DNA from: Usnea hakonensis
Lineage: Eukaryota; Ascomycota; Lecanoromycetes; Lecanorales; Parmeliaceae
Assembly (NCBI GenBank): GCA_013423325.1
Contig: BLJB01000237.1
Location: 29,715-93,714, forward strand
Reading direction: 5' to 3'
Length of the DNA stretch: 64,000 nucleotides
The notes beneath the pieces were generated by a model. That model saw nothing but the letters and a program-made list of their open reading frames with translations, did no database searches and was not told the origin of the DNA. This document shows, piece by piece, positions 35,181-46,727 of the stretch (position 1 is its first letter; each line of letters opens with the position of its first letter). The position numbers were made by a program, and so were the translations under genes.

Positions 35181-37565
35181 CGCTGCGGACAAGGAGACTG
35201 TGATGAGATTGTCAAGATGAAAGAATCGGACTTAAGGTTGAAAATCCTCGTTGGAGAAGCGAGCGAACGCGGTGGAATTTGATTGCTTGACGAGTTAATA
35301 TGGGTACTTAAGAAGTGTTATGGACTTGGCATCGATAGAGTAAACCTCTTTCCAATCCAGTACACATAGCTTCGGATCGGCCAGTACCCGTCTTGCATGT
35401 GGACGGATTTTCCAGGTTGATGAACGGATGGACCCCTAATAATACGTACATGTATAGGCTGCTATTGGCCGCAATACAAAGCAGTATCTCGTGATTCCAC
35501 GTAATCTAGAGCTTAGTCTTTCAAATCAACTGATTCCCATACGAAAAAATCATGTGAAACTCAGCATACCAAAGACCAGTCGGTACAACTTACCAGATCA
35601 AAACCTCGAGTAAATATAAGTTGCATGACATTTTTTTGACAAAGTCGGCACTTAGAGCAGAACCCACTTGAATTAGAGCCATTCGGAAATTTTCAGCGGT
35701 CGACTTTCCCACATCTTGTAGATTGGAGGATCACGATATGATACAAGGAGCCGATTCAATCACTTTTGAGCATCATGCATACGCTTGGACCTATGGAGGT
35801 AATCGAGATGCAGCTCATATGGCAAGGCCACAGAGGAGGACCTTGGTTTCGTAGCAGCGAAGGATGGCTTGCAGAACGAATACAGAAGCATCCCAATCGA
35901 AGAAGAGGCCAGCGCTTCCGAAGACGATCCTACCCGAACATGGCTAGAAGACGCTCGAGAAACTCGTATTGTGGGCCTTCGATTGGGCTGTGATTGGTGG
36001 ACCACACAGTGCGGAGATGATATCCACCAATAGGTCTACTAAGGATTTCATGACCGGCATGATGCATCGTGGGGATTGACCTCGCGCCACGACGACATAT
36101 CTCAGAGTAGATGTAATAACAGGATGACATCCTCTGGCGACAGTTTCTCGCTTTGGAGTCTCGGTCGAGATACTACCATGAAATTTGGAGACAGTGGCTC
36201 TACCGTACCGTTTGGGGTGATTTGAACCTCATCTTCGAGATGCATGTTAGCTTCTTGCTTGCTTGAACTGGGATGTCATCGTAGCCGAGAATGTTACGCC
36301 ACAAGGAGACCTTCGGCAGCAAAAATACAGCGAACCCTCCCAAGTAATTGTAAATTGGTAGCGCCGACCTGCGCGATTACAACATATGCACGAAATAAAA
36401 TGTCCGGCCGCTGCAGCCAGCCGATCAAGAATACCAGCTTGGCGTTTCAGCCTGGAGCAATAATCATGAGCACACCGCCACCGCACCATCCTGGCCGATG
36501 GTTCCTCCTAGTTGTAATGAATGAGCTGGATATCCTTGGTATTAGTTGCCTATTTCGATTTCCTGAGTCGACTATAGCGCATAAGGTAATGCAACTTGTA
36601 GCGGCGCATTCCGTTTCCTCCAGCCATTGAGATTTCTCCCCGCATCCTTTGTAATTTTCAAGGGACTACTCCGTATGCACATGAAGCGGCTTGAGCTGAG
36701 AATTTAGGACTGCTAATCGACTTGCCGCGGACTGGTCAGGTTCTAATTTCCTCATTCGTTGTATGCCCCTAACGGCTCAAAGGCGGTTGGAAGTCTCGCG
36801 GCTCGTCTTGTTTTCAGCACATTGGCTCATGGCTAGAGCAAATCCTTCACTCAAAGATTTCGATACCTTGAAGAACCATGCTGCAACAATCATCGAGGCA
36901 CCGGCTTTCCCCAAGAGCAACGACCACTTTCCCTGAATAAAGAAAAATCAAAATGTATGACCATTGGCAAGGCCATTTGACTTCTTCCAGGTGTCTTTGG
37001 TATAGCTCATGGAAATATTCGGATCAAAGGATTTACCCGTCACTCGTAGAAGAGCCTCGTTTTCCGGGAAATGCTGTGTCTTCTCTCACGTGGACCAATT
37101 GTTCGCCCATGACGACTTCTCTGTCTCTTCTAATCGTATCTAAGGCGTCGGGTAATGGGAAAGCTCCTTCCCAAAAAGGTGGAATTAGCTTTGTTTATGT
37201 AAAGAACCTCTGCAATACTGAGGAAGCAGGGTACCAATGTCCGTTCCGAGACTTGTACGTACCAGAAAGTTTAGACTTCTGCCCGAAGATCTCGTTCAGA
37301 AGAGACGCTGGAATCGGGCTTCCGCGTAACTGCCATACTCGCACGTATTTTTATACATCATTATCTTGGCTGACTTGTTGGTGTTGCTAAAATTGCGCTA
37401 ATATTGAGGGTGTATAATACCTAGGTAAGGTACCTTATTTAGCTAAGTAGTATTACAGACAGGCAGATCTAACTTGCTGACCGCTCCACAGTTCGCTAGG
37501 TGGGCGAACCGATTTTCCCCATCAATTTCTCAGAAGTGCTGATACAAAGTGCAGATCGACGCCTT
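35181..37565. other. Gene-poor region with possible coding relics
   Basis: About 2.4 kb lies between the Zn2Cys6 promoter and the NmrA-like gene. No intact gene can be built. Protein-like but short or broken stretches exist: a + strand frame at about 35800-36031 ending in LRLGCDWWTTQCGDDIHQ; an ATG frame at 36829-36936 (MARANPSLKDFDTLKN); and minus-strand frames near 36850-37200 (for example PDALDTIRRDREVVMGEQ). Reading frames are interrupted by stops. The 37419-37450 segment holds CCTAGGTAAGGTACC, one of the recurrent motifs. Interpreted as promoter plus possible decayed gene(s). Confidence 0.35.
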
Positions 37566-38297
37566 TCAGTATGTCACCATCGCAATCTTGTTAATGTACC
37601 TCCTATCCAATCGGAGCACCAAATTGTTTGCAATCCACTTGCCCGTATCCTCTCTAGAAATTGTGTAGCCAATAGCCTCGGACTCCCGCCCAGTCTTCGG
37701 GTCTTCGATGCCAACACGAATCACCTTACGTGTTTCACCGTTGACAAGCATGCTGGCGCGGATGATCGTGTAAGCCTCTCCACTTTCCACTAAACGGTCT
37801 TCCATGGCTTTCTTGTCTTCGTGGGGGACTTTCAACAGAACGTGGTACAGTGGAATCATGGCAATCGGGATATCGCGACCGAAGGGTGACATGCCTGTTG
37901 TGCTGCATGCAATGATATGCGGGTTTCCAGTAATGTTGTTTCTTCGCAGCTGGGCAAGCGCCTCGAGGATGGTGGTCATGCCATTCCTGCAGACCTCCAT
38001 GTCGTCTATCGACATTTTCGAGAGTATGAACTTCCCACCAATGGTGGAGACGATTTCATCAACGAGTTTTCCTTTCTCGGTCACCAGGCATTTACAGAGG
38101 GCAGCGATGTCATGCGCATTACCCTGGACGACCTGAAGGTTTCGGGTTGTATCGTGTGGAAAGATGGCCGTAAGCTTGGATGGAGTCCGGCAGAGGGCGA
38201 TGCACCGGTGGCCTGCAGCGAGGGTGTGCTTAAGTGCCGAGAGCCCCACGCCAGTACTGGCGCCGAGAAACGCAACGGTCTTGCATTGAGTGGCCAT
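37566..38297 (-). CDS. NmrA-like NAD(P)-binding protein
   Basis: A single exon encodes 243 residues. The protein starts with a Rossmann dinucleotide-binding motif, VAFLGASTGVGLSALKH, followed by ALCRTPSKL at the end of the second strand, the pattern of atypical short-chain reductases of the NmrA/NAD(P)H-binding family. Later blocks are IACSTTGMSPFGRDIP, YTIIRASMLVNGE and the C-terminal ISREDTGKWIANNLV. There is no classical SDR YxxxK in the usual place, so it may be a redox sensor or an isomerase/reductase of secondary metabolism; substrate unknown. It lies divergent to a Zn2Cys6 regulator 580 bp away, a common arrangement for a regulator and its target in fungi. Confidence 0.8.
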   Translation of the reverse strand: MATQCKTVAFLGASTGVGLSALKHTLAAGHRCIALCRTPSKLTAIFPHDTTRNLQVVQGNAHDIAALCKCLVTEKGKLVDEIVSTIGGKFILSKMSIDDMEVCRNGMTTILEALAQLRRNNITGNPHIIACSTTGMSPFGRDIPIAMIPLYHVLLKVPHEDKKAMEDRLVESGEAYTIIRASMLVNGETRKVIRVGIEDPKTGRESEAIGYTISREDTGKWIANNLVLRLDRRYINKIAMVTY

Positions 38298-38512
38298 CGT
38301 GGTGTTTGGTCGATGGTTCTTTAGCGATGTCGTATGGAATTTGCTTTTCGAAATGTTGTGCGAGAAGCTGAGAGTAAGATGGTAGAGGCAAGTTACTGGT
38401 GGAGGACTAAGCTATGCTGATGTTGTCTGTGATGTCCTTGAATTGTGCAGCACTGATAGGGTTTATATACAACATACAACATCAATGTCTTGCCCATGGC
38501 TCAGCACAGGCA

Positions 38513-38612
38513 TTGTCTCGGTTCTTTCTCGCGCACATTAAGTCGTGGGGATATCAGTTGCGCTATGTTGATGATGTTTGTACGTATTATTTTGTCTCGG
38601 TATTTTCTCGCG
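38513..38612. repeat. Two near-identical 21-bp direct repeats with CGG core
   Basis: Both copies read TTGTCTCGG, then four variable bases (TTCT or TATT), then TTCTCGCG; 19 of 21 positions match. Starts are 79 bp apart. The repeats sit roughly 215-315 bp upstream of the NmrA-like ATG and 265-365 bp upstream of the Zn2Cys6 ATG. Confidence 0.75.
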
Positions 38613-38633
38613 TGCTTGATCTGGACCCGAGGG

Positions 38634-38660
38634 ACCCTGGACCCTGGACCCTGGACCCTG
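38634..38660. repeat. 7-bp tandem repeat (ACCCTGG)n
   Basis: Nearly four perfect copies of ACCCTGG, preceded by a further GGACCC at 38622-38627. A shorter TTGGACCC duplication occurs at 10543-10560 in another intergenic region. Confidence 0.8.
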
Positions 38661-38876
38661 TACGTTGGTAATCTAGCGGAACGCACTAGCCCAAGGCTTA
38701 CCAATATTTTCCGGAGGGTGGGAGGCACTACTTTAAGCTACTTACCTTACACTGCACTTTAGGTACTTCAGCAAAACGTGACAACAGCAGGCGTTATGAG
38801 TATGGACAAGATGAATACTTTACTGTATTTCATCGATCAGCCAACATAATAATAGCGTTCATTAGCCGACTGCAGT

Positions 38877-41696
38877 ATGTCGCAGGTGCCTGCAGTGACT
38901 GGATCCGTGGCAACCTCGCCAGAAAAAACGGGCGTCTCGCCTTTGGACTCCGAGAAAAACGCGACTTGGCCCGCGTCCGCCAAAATTCCGTCATCAGCAC
39001 CTGCGCTGGCGCCGAAAGTGCGCAGCTGCCTCGTATGCCGATCTCGTAAGGTTCGCTGTGACAGGCAATCGCCGTGCTCTAAATGTCGCCAGGCAAATAT
39101 AGCCTGTGTCTTTCCATCGAGAGACCGCCCGCCAAGATGGGCTCGCCGCCTTGAGCGCCTCACCAACAATGTTGCAGCTTCAAATGATCCTGCACCGCAG
39201 GACGACGACCCAGGCCTCGCTAGAGCCTTGGACAGACTGCAGAAACTCGAGCATCTTGTCAAAGAGCTGAGCAGCCAGCTAGCACAGGCAGATGCAGCGG
39301 CTAGCTCGGGCGGTGGTGGCTCAACTGAAGCCATCTCTCCTAGAAGCTCTACCCAGGATCGTGAAGCAGAGCACCAGAGGAACACGGCATCCGCCACAAA
39401 TTCCAGTAGTAGGCAGAAGCAGGTTGGCAGGCTGGTTCACCAGGATGCCAGCCGCAGCCGCTATGTGAGCAGCGACTTCTGGTCTCGGGTCAATGATGAG
39501 GTATGTCAGCCTCTTGTAGTCGCGCTGTCATCATGAATGGATGGCCTACTGAATTTCGATGTAGCTCGACAGGCTGAAGATGGACACCCGCAGCCTGGCA
39601 GGAGATGAGTCTGACAGCTCAGAGGATGATGCATCGCCTGGAAAGACACCGTCCACCCAGGAACTTGAGCGTTCACCTTCGGAACGCCATGCATTTCTGT
39701 TTCGACACAACTTGAGTCCTTCGACACCCGACTTGCGCGAGTTCCACCCATTACCGTCACAGATCCCATTTCTCCTAGACGTGTTCTCCGAAAACGTGAA
39801 CCTGTTCATCCAGATCGTCCATATTCCAACCGCTACTAAGATGGTCCGCGGTTTGCGCGGCAGTGGAATGACGGGCTGCACGCCAGCCCATGAAGCCTTG
39901 ATGTTCTCGATCTACTACGCTGCTATAAACTCCATGGAGGAGGACGACGTAAGTTCTCCTTGATCTGTAATGGCGGAGATTGAACAGACATGACTGAGAA
40001 CTGAATTTGCGATTTCCCTGGGCAGATTATGACCAACTTTGGCTCCTCAAAAAGCGACCTCAATCTTAGGTATCGTCTTGGCCTGGAGCATGCCCTCGCG
40101 AAGGCCGATTTCTTGAACGTACCCGACATAGTTCTAGTCCAGGCCTTTGCCCTTTTTCTCTGTCTGGTTCGCCGACACGACAGCCCGAGGTTTGTGTGGA
40201 TGATGACTGGGCTCGTCATTAGGATGGCCCAGTACCTTGGGTTGCAGCGAGATGGCACTCACTTCACGCACCTAACACCCTTTGAAATTGAGATGCGACG
40301 AAAGGTTTGGCGGCTCGTGTGCGCGCTGGATGTGAGAGCATCAGAGGACCAAGGGACGGACCTGACAATCCCGAGCGGCAGCTTTGACACACGAGTCCCC
40401 TTGAATCTCAATGATGAAGACATCGATCCTGAGACAAAACATATGCCCACAGAGCGCGATGGCGTGACTGATATGTCCTTTGCTCGCATTTTCTTTGGGA
40501 TGGACGATATCGTGAGGCAAATGATGGCCCCTAGTGTAAGGGATGGTGTCGCAGGTCTGGAAGACCAAAGCCGTCTGCTGAACAAAATCTACCAGAATTT
40601 CGAGCAGGGTTATTGTCAGCACACGACAGAGTCGGGGAATATTGCCTATTGGGTCGGAGTCACCATCGCGCGGCTCGTTATGGCCAAGATGACGCTCATT
40701 GTTTTTCTCCCTATTCTTTTCTCTTCCCAAAGTGAAGACATCTCAGACGAGGTGAGAACCAAATTACTGGTCTCGGCAATCGAGGTTGCGGAGTACAACC
40801 ATGCGCTAAACGCCGAACAAGCATGTCGACAATGGCGCTGGCTTTACCAAACATATACCCATTGGCATGCCATCGTCTACCTCATGATTGAGATCTCCCG
40901 ACGCCCTTGGTCGCCTATCGTCGAGAGGGCCTGGGTTGCACTTCACAGCAGCTTCCTGATTCCAGCCCAAGCCCCCATGGACAAGAATTTGGATATATGG
41001 GTTCCGCTACGAAAACTGATGCAAAAGGCCAGCAAGCATCGCGACGCCGAGCTCAACCGGCTACAGGCCGATCAACAGGCTGCCGCTAGGTTAGAGATGG
41101 AGGACCAGAAATTTCCAATACCGTCAAGCTCTTGGCCATTTTCAGCAGGGTCTAGCGTCGATATCTGTCGTGAGCGGTGGCGCCAGCTCGTAGCCATACC
41201 AGAGGGAGCTGGAGACGGCATACAGACATCTGGGAATTCTGGCGCAGGGCTGGCCGACCCATCAATGCATACGACCTGCACAAGTGGGCCGACTGCAAGG
41301 TATCCTTATGATTATAGCCCAGACGTTTTCAGATCCAATATCAGTTTTGAGCCGCCATACATTAGTACAAGTGCACAGCAGGTTGGGCAAACCCTGCAGA
41401 GTGCCAACATCGGAGACTTGGAACCGGCGATTGCGACGAATGCTCCCAGTGAATTGGCGCCGGGACAGACTATTGGGCCATCATGCAGTACCTTTCCTAC
41501 AGTCCCCGCGAACTGGTCAGTTGGCCATACCATGGGACCTGATCTTGGCCATTGGTTGTGGGCTGATGCGGACCTATCAGCAAGTGTGGCTTCCAACTTG
41601 GACTTGGATTCTATCGATGCTAATATGGACTTGGATGGTGAGGTCGACTGGTACAACTGGGTTGAATCTGCTAAGGGTATCGAGTGGGATGCATAG
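38877..41696 (+). CDS. Zn2Cys6 fungal-specific transcription factor
   Basis: Three exons (38877..39500, 39565..39948, 40026..41696) give 892 residues. The zinc cluster is Cys51, 54, 61, 67, 70, 77 (CLVCRSRKVRCDRQ), followed by a linker and a likely dimerising coiled coil (about 113-136, ALDRLQKLEHLVKELSSQLA). The middle homology region contains VRGLRGSGMTGCTPAHEALM and AQYLGLQRDGTHF, then the typical RRKVWRLVCALDVRASEDQG. The Ser/Asp/Trp-rich C-terminus (DLDLDSIDANMDLDGEVDWYNW) resembles an acidic activation domain. All three exons are phase 0. Located divergent from the NmrA-like reductase, which it may control. Target pathway not identifiable. Confidence 0.92.
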
Positions 41697-42638
41697 CCCA
41701 GCTGCAACGGCCGGTCCTAGCTGCACTTAGAGTCCTGGCATCAGATAGTGATAAATGGGCAATGTTGGATGATCGGCATTTTGGCACACACCTAGGAATG
41801 GGCTCCATTTGGCCAGATCTCAAGCACCCTTGGCGGGCTCATTCAATTCCTCGATTATGTATACGGATTCGTATAAAGTCCTTAGTATATTTGACGTCGG
41901 GATCGCAAAAACTCAGTACTTATGTCGAGTGTGGTGGAGTCGATGACCCGAAATAGTGATGTCAGAATTCAGATTCTATACCAGTGACTTGTGTTCTACA
42001 AAAAATGGTCAAGCCTGAGCTCCTGATCATCCGATATTTCACCCAGGTAAAGTAAGAGGCCAAGTATCAACAATGGCGAAAGGTGGATGCGCCTTGTCTG
42101 GAGCAGGGCTGGCTTTGAATTACTACAGCGAAGAAGATTGGCTTGTGGAACGAATGCATAACGCGAGAAGCTGCGAATTGGACAAGCAAGGACACACAAG
42201 GACACGGTGAAAAGACCATGGATTCGAGATACTGTCTGGAAACGGTTTCCGGACTAGCGCGCGAAGAAAAGAGATGTCGAGGACTAGCTGTCAATTCCAA
42301 ATGAGGAACAGAGCATGAATATGAGGACATGAGAATCCAGACTCCAGTAAGACTATTGGAAGTGATGAAGACAACCAACAAGAAAATAATTATACACAGG
42401 TTCTATTCTTTCCGACATGAGATCAATGGTGAAGACCAACGTAAAGGTGTAATTGTTTGGGGTTACTCTACATGCTGAGTCTAGCAAGTATGAGTACCCC
42501 CAAACGATTCATGCAGGGCCAAAAAAGTACCTCTTAGGGGCACACACGATCACGTCATGATGACAGAATCAAACCCCTCATCTCAATCAGACTTCTTCCA
42601 CCTGCCCAACCATTGAGATCAAGTACAACCAACTCATA
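41697..42638. other. Intergenic, no gene seen
   Basis: The 942 bp lies between two + strand genes. Open frames here are short and without domain pattern. It is presumably the Zn2Cys6 3' UTR and the promoter of the ABM protein. Confidence 0.4.
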
Positions 42639-43375
42639 ATGACACCAGCAACAGAACTCGCCACCATTCCCCTCGTAAGCGGCGCAACAATCGAAGACGC
42701 CGACTCCCCCGCCGGAAAGATATGGCACACGACATTAGACACAGTCTCTCAGCAGGAAGGCTTTCAAAGATGCTACTGGGGCCGCGAGGTTGAGAACCCA
42801 AGCGTGCTTCAGCTCTTCGTTGGTAAGGGATCAATACCTGGAATCCTACCACTGTTTCCCGCTATCCTCCACAAAGCGACCTCAATTGACTACCTATCCA
42901 TTTCCACACAGACTGGGACTCCCTCGACGCCCACAAGAAATTCATCGCATCCCCCATCTACGAGGCCTTCGGTAAACATCTCATGACTATCGTGGACGGC
43001 CCTTTAACCATGCTCCACGCGAACCTGACCCCTCACCCCGCCACCGCCGCTCTCGGCACCGCTTCCCCCGTCACCGAAGTCCTGACCGTCTACGTCGAGA
43101 AGGAGGAGAACGATTTCGTCACAAAGATAAACCAACTCGCCAAAGTGATATCGGAAAACGCGGACGGGTACAAGGGCGTGGCGGGGGGTTGGGTGATTGA
43201 GGACGTTGAATATAAGGGGAAGAAAGGGAAGGCGTATGTGGTTACACTAGGATGGGAGAGCGTGGAAGCGCACATGGCGTTTAGAGAAACGGCGGCGTTC
43301 AAGGAAAATATACACTTGATTAGGGATGGGCCGTTGGGGATGGAGTTGCATCATACAGAATTTGTGGTGGGATAA
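42639..43375 (+). CDS. ABM-type dimeric alpha/beta barrel protein
   Basis: Two exons (42639..42822 and 42912..43375) give 215 residues; the 89-bp intron joins LQLFV to DWDSLDAHKKF. Two repeated half-domains are visible: an N-terminal one (WHTTLDTVSQQEGFQRCYWG, then VDWDSLDAHKKFIASPIYEAF) and a C-terminal one (VIEDVEYKGKKGKAYVVTLGWESVEAHMAF). Both follow the antibiotic-biosynthesis-monooxygenase (ABM) fold, with the usual W-S/D-x-E/D-AH-x-F core. Fungal members are often uncharacterised stress or detoxification proteins; the catalytic role is unknown here. It converges on the BTB gene. Confidence 0.8.
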
Positions 43376-43580
43376 TTTTGGAGAGGATAATTGCGGAAAG
43401 GATAGATGTACGGAGGCATTGGAGAAATGTATACAAATAAACAAGAGGCGGCGGCCTAGAACTTACAACGAGCATCGATAGAAATAGTCTCCGCCATCAC
43501 CAGTCATCTTTCCAAAGCGACGACCAACTCAGATACAAAGCAGCCATACCCATTACGCCAAAACCCCTCACGCAAACCCC

Positions 43581-44509
43581 TTACTCCTCCTTCAGTATCT
43601 CGACCCCCTCACACATAGGCGCCCACCCATCATGCTGATGATACCTCCTACACCTCTCCTCACTACTCCTCCACGGAGCCGCCTCTTTCCCCTTCCTCTT
43701 CAACCTTCCCACCAACTCCCTCAAAAACCTCTCATCCCAACTATCCGGATGGCCCTGAACCAGCGCGTCCGTCTTCTTCCTGCAAACACGAAATCAATCA
43801 TCAGCACCCCACCCACTACCACCACCACCGCCACCAATCGTGCAAGGGAAGGGAAGGGAGGGGAAAGGGAAACAACAAAACTCAAACCATACCAAACAAA
43901 CAAATCAACCACCAATTCCTTCAACTCCCCCATCTCCTCCTCCCCCCCCCACAAACTCCGCGTATCATCCGGCGTCGGCACACTATTCGTCTCGTCCGCC
44001 CTCCACCCAATCTCATCCACAATACAATTCTTCATCGCCGTCACGCCCAAAAACTCCGCCAACTTCCAGAGCTTGATGAGCTTGAAGTACGCCGGGTGGG
44101 GCCCATCGAGGCTCTCGTGCGTCAGCGTGCGCGCGTAGAGCCACTGGGCAAAGTACTCAAAGTCGGTGGGGTGGCATTCCGGGAGGGCGAGGGCCGCGGT
44201 GGCGGATTCGCGGAAGGCGTAGGCGGGGTTGAAGGCGGCGGTGAAGAAGGGGGAGATGGAGCAGAGGGCTTCGAGGTGCAGGTGGAAAGGCTGGTTGTTG
44301 CGGCCGATGGCGAGGGTGACGGGCGTCTTGAAGAGGTGTCTGTGATGATTTAGCGCGCCGGTGAGGCGGGGGGCTATGTAAGCGTACCTCGTTGGGGTGA
44401 ATGGAGTTGGTAGGATGATGGTTTTGGGTACCGCGTTGGCGAGCTCTTTCGTCTTGGGAGTGGTTTTCTTCTTCGCGGGAACTTCATCGAGCGTAATGAT
44501 ACCAGGCAT
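43581..44509 (-). CDS. BTB/POZ domain protein
   Basis: Three exons (44509..44388, 44339..43893, 43779..43581) give 255 residues. The centre shows a fungal BTB fold: PVTLAIGRNNQPFHLHLEAL, then SPFFTAAFNPAYAFRES, ALPECHPTDFEYFAQWLYART and the C-terminal helical WKLAEFLGVTAMKNCIVDE. Such proteins often act as Cul3 adaptors or in protein-protein assembly; the partner is unknown. Intron 1 (48 bp) is a stopless multiple of three, hidden in a continuous open frame. Intron 2 is 113 bp and pyrimidine-poor on the coding strand. An upstream in-frame ATG at 44569 would add 20 residues; I prefer 44509 (MPGIITLDE) but cannot settle it. Confidence 0.82.
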
Positions 44510-45113
44510 AGTAGGTGCTAATTTGGTAGAGAGTCTTTCGAAACGAATGTTGCTTGATAATGAAATCATTTTGGCAGGAGCGATGAGACGGATACTCTGA
44601 GGGTAGAGCGCAAGAGGTATTACAGGGTTTGTATAGTGGAGCCATGAAGCCGATAACAAGACCCTTTCGAGATGTGCTGAAAACAGGGAGAGGATTAGGA
44701 TTCACGGTATACGAGCAAAGTAAGTGATCGCAAACGTAGATGAAGAGTCAAATCTTCAATGCCTTGAACTGAGAAAAGGATAGCAGCTATCAAGACAAAG
44801 CTGTCTCAGTTCGGCCTCAGCAAGAAAAACCGTTTCCGGCGTCATTGACAATTGACACCGCTGCAAACATGGAACAGTCCTAGAAACGGCGTCAATCCTT
44901 GTCCGCAAAGCAATAAAGCGTAATCTAACTGTTTCGATAAGTGAAACGCAGACCATTGTAACGTAAAGAATGAATAAACATGTTTTAAAGTTTTGGCTCT
45001 GTGCACAAGCCATTTCTAAGAAACCAGGTAGCTGTCGGCTACAACATTCCAGAGGTCTCCCGCTGCAACAACCGGCCTCACCAAAGCTCCTAAACACACC
45101 ACCGCCCTTGTTT
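44510..45113. other. Intergenic between BTB gene and KH gene
   Basis: The 604 bp holds the BTB promoter and KH-gene 3' UTR. Open frames on both strands (for example a 125-codon one at 44756-45133) show no domain pattern. Confidence 0.35.
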
Positions 45114-46727
45114 TTAAATTCTATGCTTTTCACTCTCTATTGCGAACAGTCAGTTTGGATGCAGCATTAAGCAGGCCATTTGTGGGAACGACTTACCAAG
45201 TCTTGAATATAGCATGTAAAGCGCCATCTGATTGCACTCAGAGGTCCCGGTGATGGTGACTAATCTCTCATTACTGTTATCCTGCGGTTCATTTATCTTG
45301 ATTACACTGCCACTGAGCTGTCGTATCTCGTTGATCTTCGCGCCACCTTTTCCAATGATAGCGCCGACCATGTCGTTGGGGATGAAGATTTGCTGGGTCA
45401 ACGGCTGGCCTGGCACCATTCCTTGAACGGGTTGCGCTGGTGGTCCGGCATGACTATGGGTTGGTTGGTGGACTCCATGCTGTGGAGGTTGATGTGGTCC
45501 AGCTCCTGCATAGCCTTGCTGAGGAGAGCCGCCGTAGTGTACGGGCGCTTGAGGCTGCTGCTGGGGCGGCTGGCCATGAAGATATGGCACGCCATAAGGG
45601 TTTGCAGGTGTACGTTGTGGCTGATTGTTATGTCGTCGATAATTGTCGGGATGACCGTATTGACCTCCAGCTGGCTGAGGCACGTAAGGAACGACTTGCA
45701 TACCGCCAGGAACGACACCCGCAGGTCCTCCACTTCGAGTAGCATACGCCGAAGCTGCTGGGCCACCGAAGCGCTCGGTCAGCTGCTCCACAAGCGTCTG
45801 TCCGACATAATAGGTAGCAATGTGCACAGCATCTGCGACACCGAGAACGACGAGAGAGCGTTCTGTGGAGAGAGGCAAGCACGAGTCAGACGCGTTGAGG
45901 CGGGCACCAGATGCCTCCTGAATTTCGCGAATGCGTACGCCAGATTTTCCAATAATAGAGCCGATCAAGATGTGAGGAACAAGCAGGCGTAGGGGATACG
46001 TCTTAGACTGGGAGGTAGAAGGAGCCTCGAGGGGCTCGTTATTCAAAGTCCTTATTATGAGTCCAAAAGCCTGTGCACGTCAGCATGAGAGGAAACATAA
46101 ACGGGGGGAAAGAAGCCATCGTACCTTTGCGGTTGCGTCCACCAAACCACTGACAGTGAGGACCCTTTCGACCGCGCCACGCGAATAATCGCTCACAGTA
46201 CATTTGGCACCAGAGAAACGACGGATTTGAGAAACATTCTCTCCTCCTTTGCCAATGACCGTGGCAGCTTCAGCGCTTGAGATCACTGCACGAATGTGAA
46301 GCCATCCAGTTTCATCCTGATGCCCTTGATGTTGCATAGGGCCTTGTGACGTGGCTCGATCGTATTGCCCACCTGTGGATTGTATTGGTTGAGTTTCCAG
46401 CACGGACGCTGCGGAAGGACCTGCACCATTGGGTGCATCCGGCACTACCGTATCGCCCTGAGTATCTGTGTGCCCGTTTGCGACAGGAGCAGCGCCAGGC
46501 TCGGATTTGACTCCTTCGGTAGAAGCAATTGGAGCGTCTTCATTCGCTAAGGAAGTGCCGCTCTTTTCGTCTTCGCCCGTTGCCTCGTCCTCCTTGACTG
46601 CTTTATCAAGAGCAGGGCGTTTTGCGTCGGGTTGATCTGTGGGACCGGACGGAGAAGACTCTTCGTCAAGAGGGCGCTTCTGGTTGGCCTGAGGAGTCGC
46701 TACGAGTGTTGATGGTGATGCCGACAT
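45114..46727 (-). CDS. Triple-KH RNA-binding protein (poly(C)-binding / Pbp2-Hek2 type)
   Basis: Three exons (46727..46125, 46070..45197, 45136..45114) give 499 residues; the last exon is only 23 nt, ending in YSRLESEKHRI. Three KH domains each carry a GxxG loop: VIGKGGENVSQIR (about residue 155), IIGKSGVRIREIQ (about 235) and IIGKGGAKINEIR (about 435). KH2 and KH3 are separated by a Gln/Pro/His-rich spacer, and a low-complexity acidic N-terminus precedes KH1. This is the architecture of hnRNP K/PCBP and yeast Pbp2/Hek2, which bind C-rich mRNA and affect localisation, translation or telomere position effects. Which yeast paralogue it matches is not decided. Divergent from the coiled-coil kinetochore-like gene. 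Confidence 0.88.

Larger units (their letters stand above)
38298..38876. promoter_or_regulatory. Shared promoter of NmrA-like gene and Zn2Cys6 gene
   Basis: This 579-bp divergent spacer contains a 21-bp direct repeat (38513-38533 and 38592-38612) with CGG cores, a 7-bp GGACCCT/ACCCTGG tandem at 38634-38660, and TACTTACCTTACACTGC with TTTAGGTACTT near 38736-38768. The CGG-containing direct repeats are plausible binding sites for a Zn2Cys6 factor, possibly autoregulatory. Confidence 0.5.

Noticed and set aside
36953..37390. 145-codon + strand frame in the gene-poor region
   Set aside because: No recognisable motif; an antisense frame is equally protein-like, so neither can be called.
43632..44138. 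168-codon + strand frame at the BTB gene
   Set aside because: Antisense to the BTB exons and its CT-rich intron; repetitive Pro/Ser/Thr composition.
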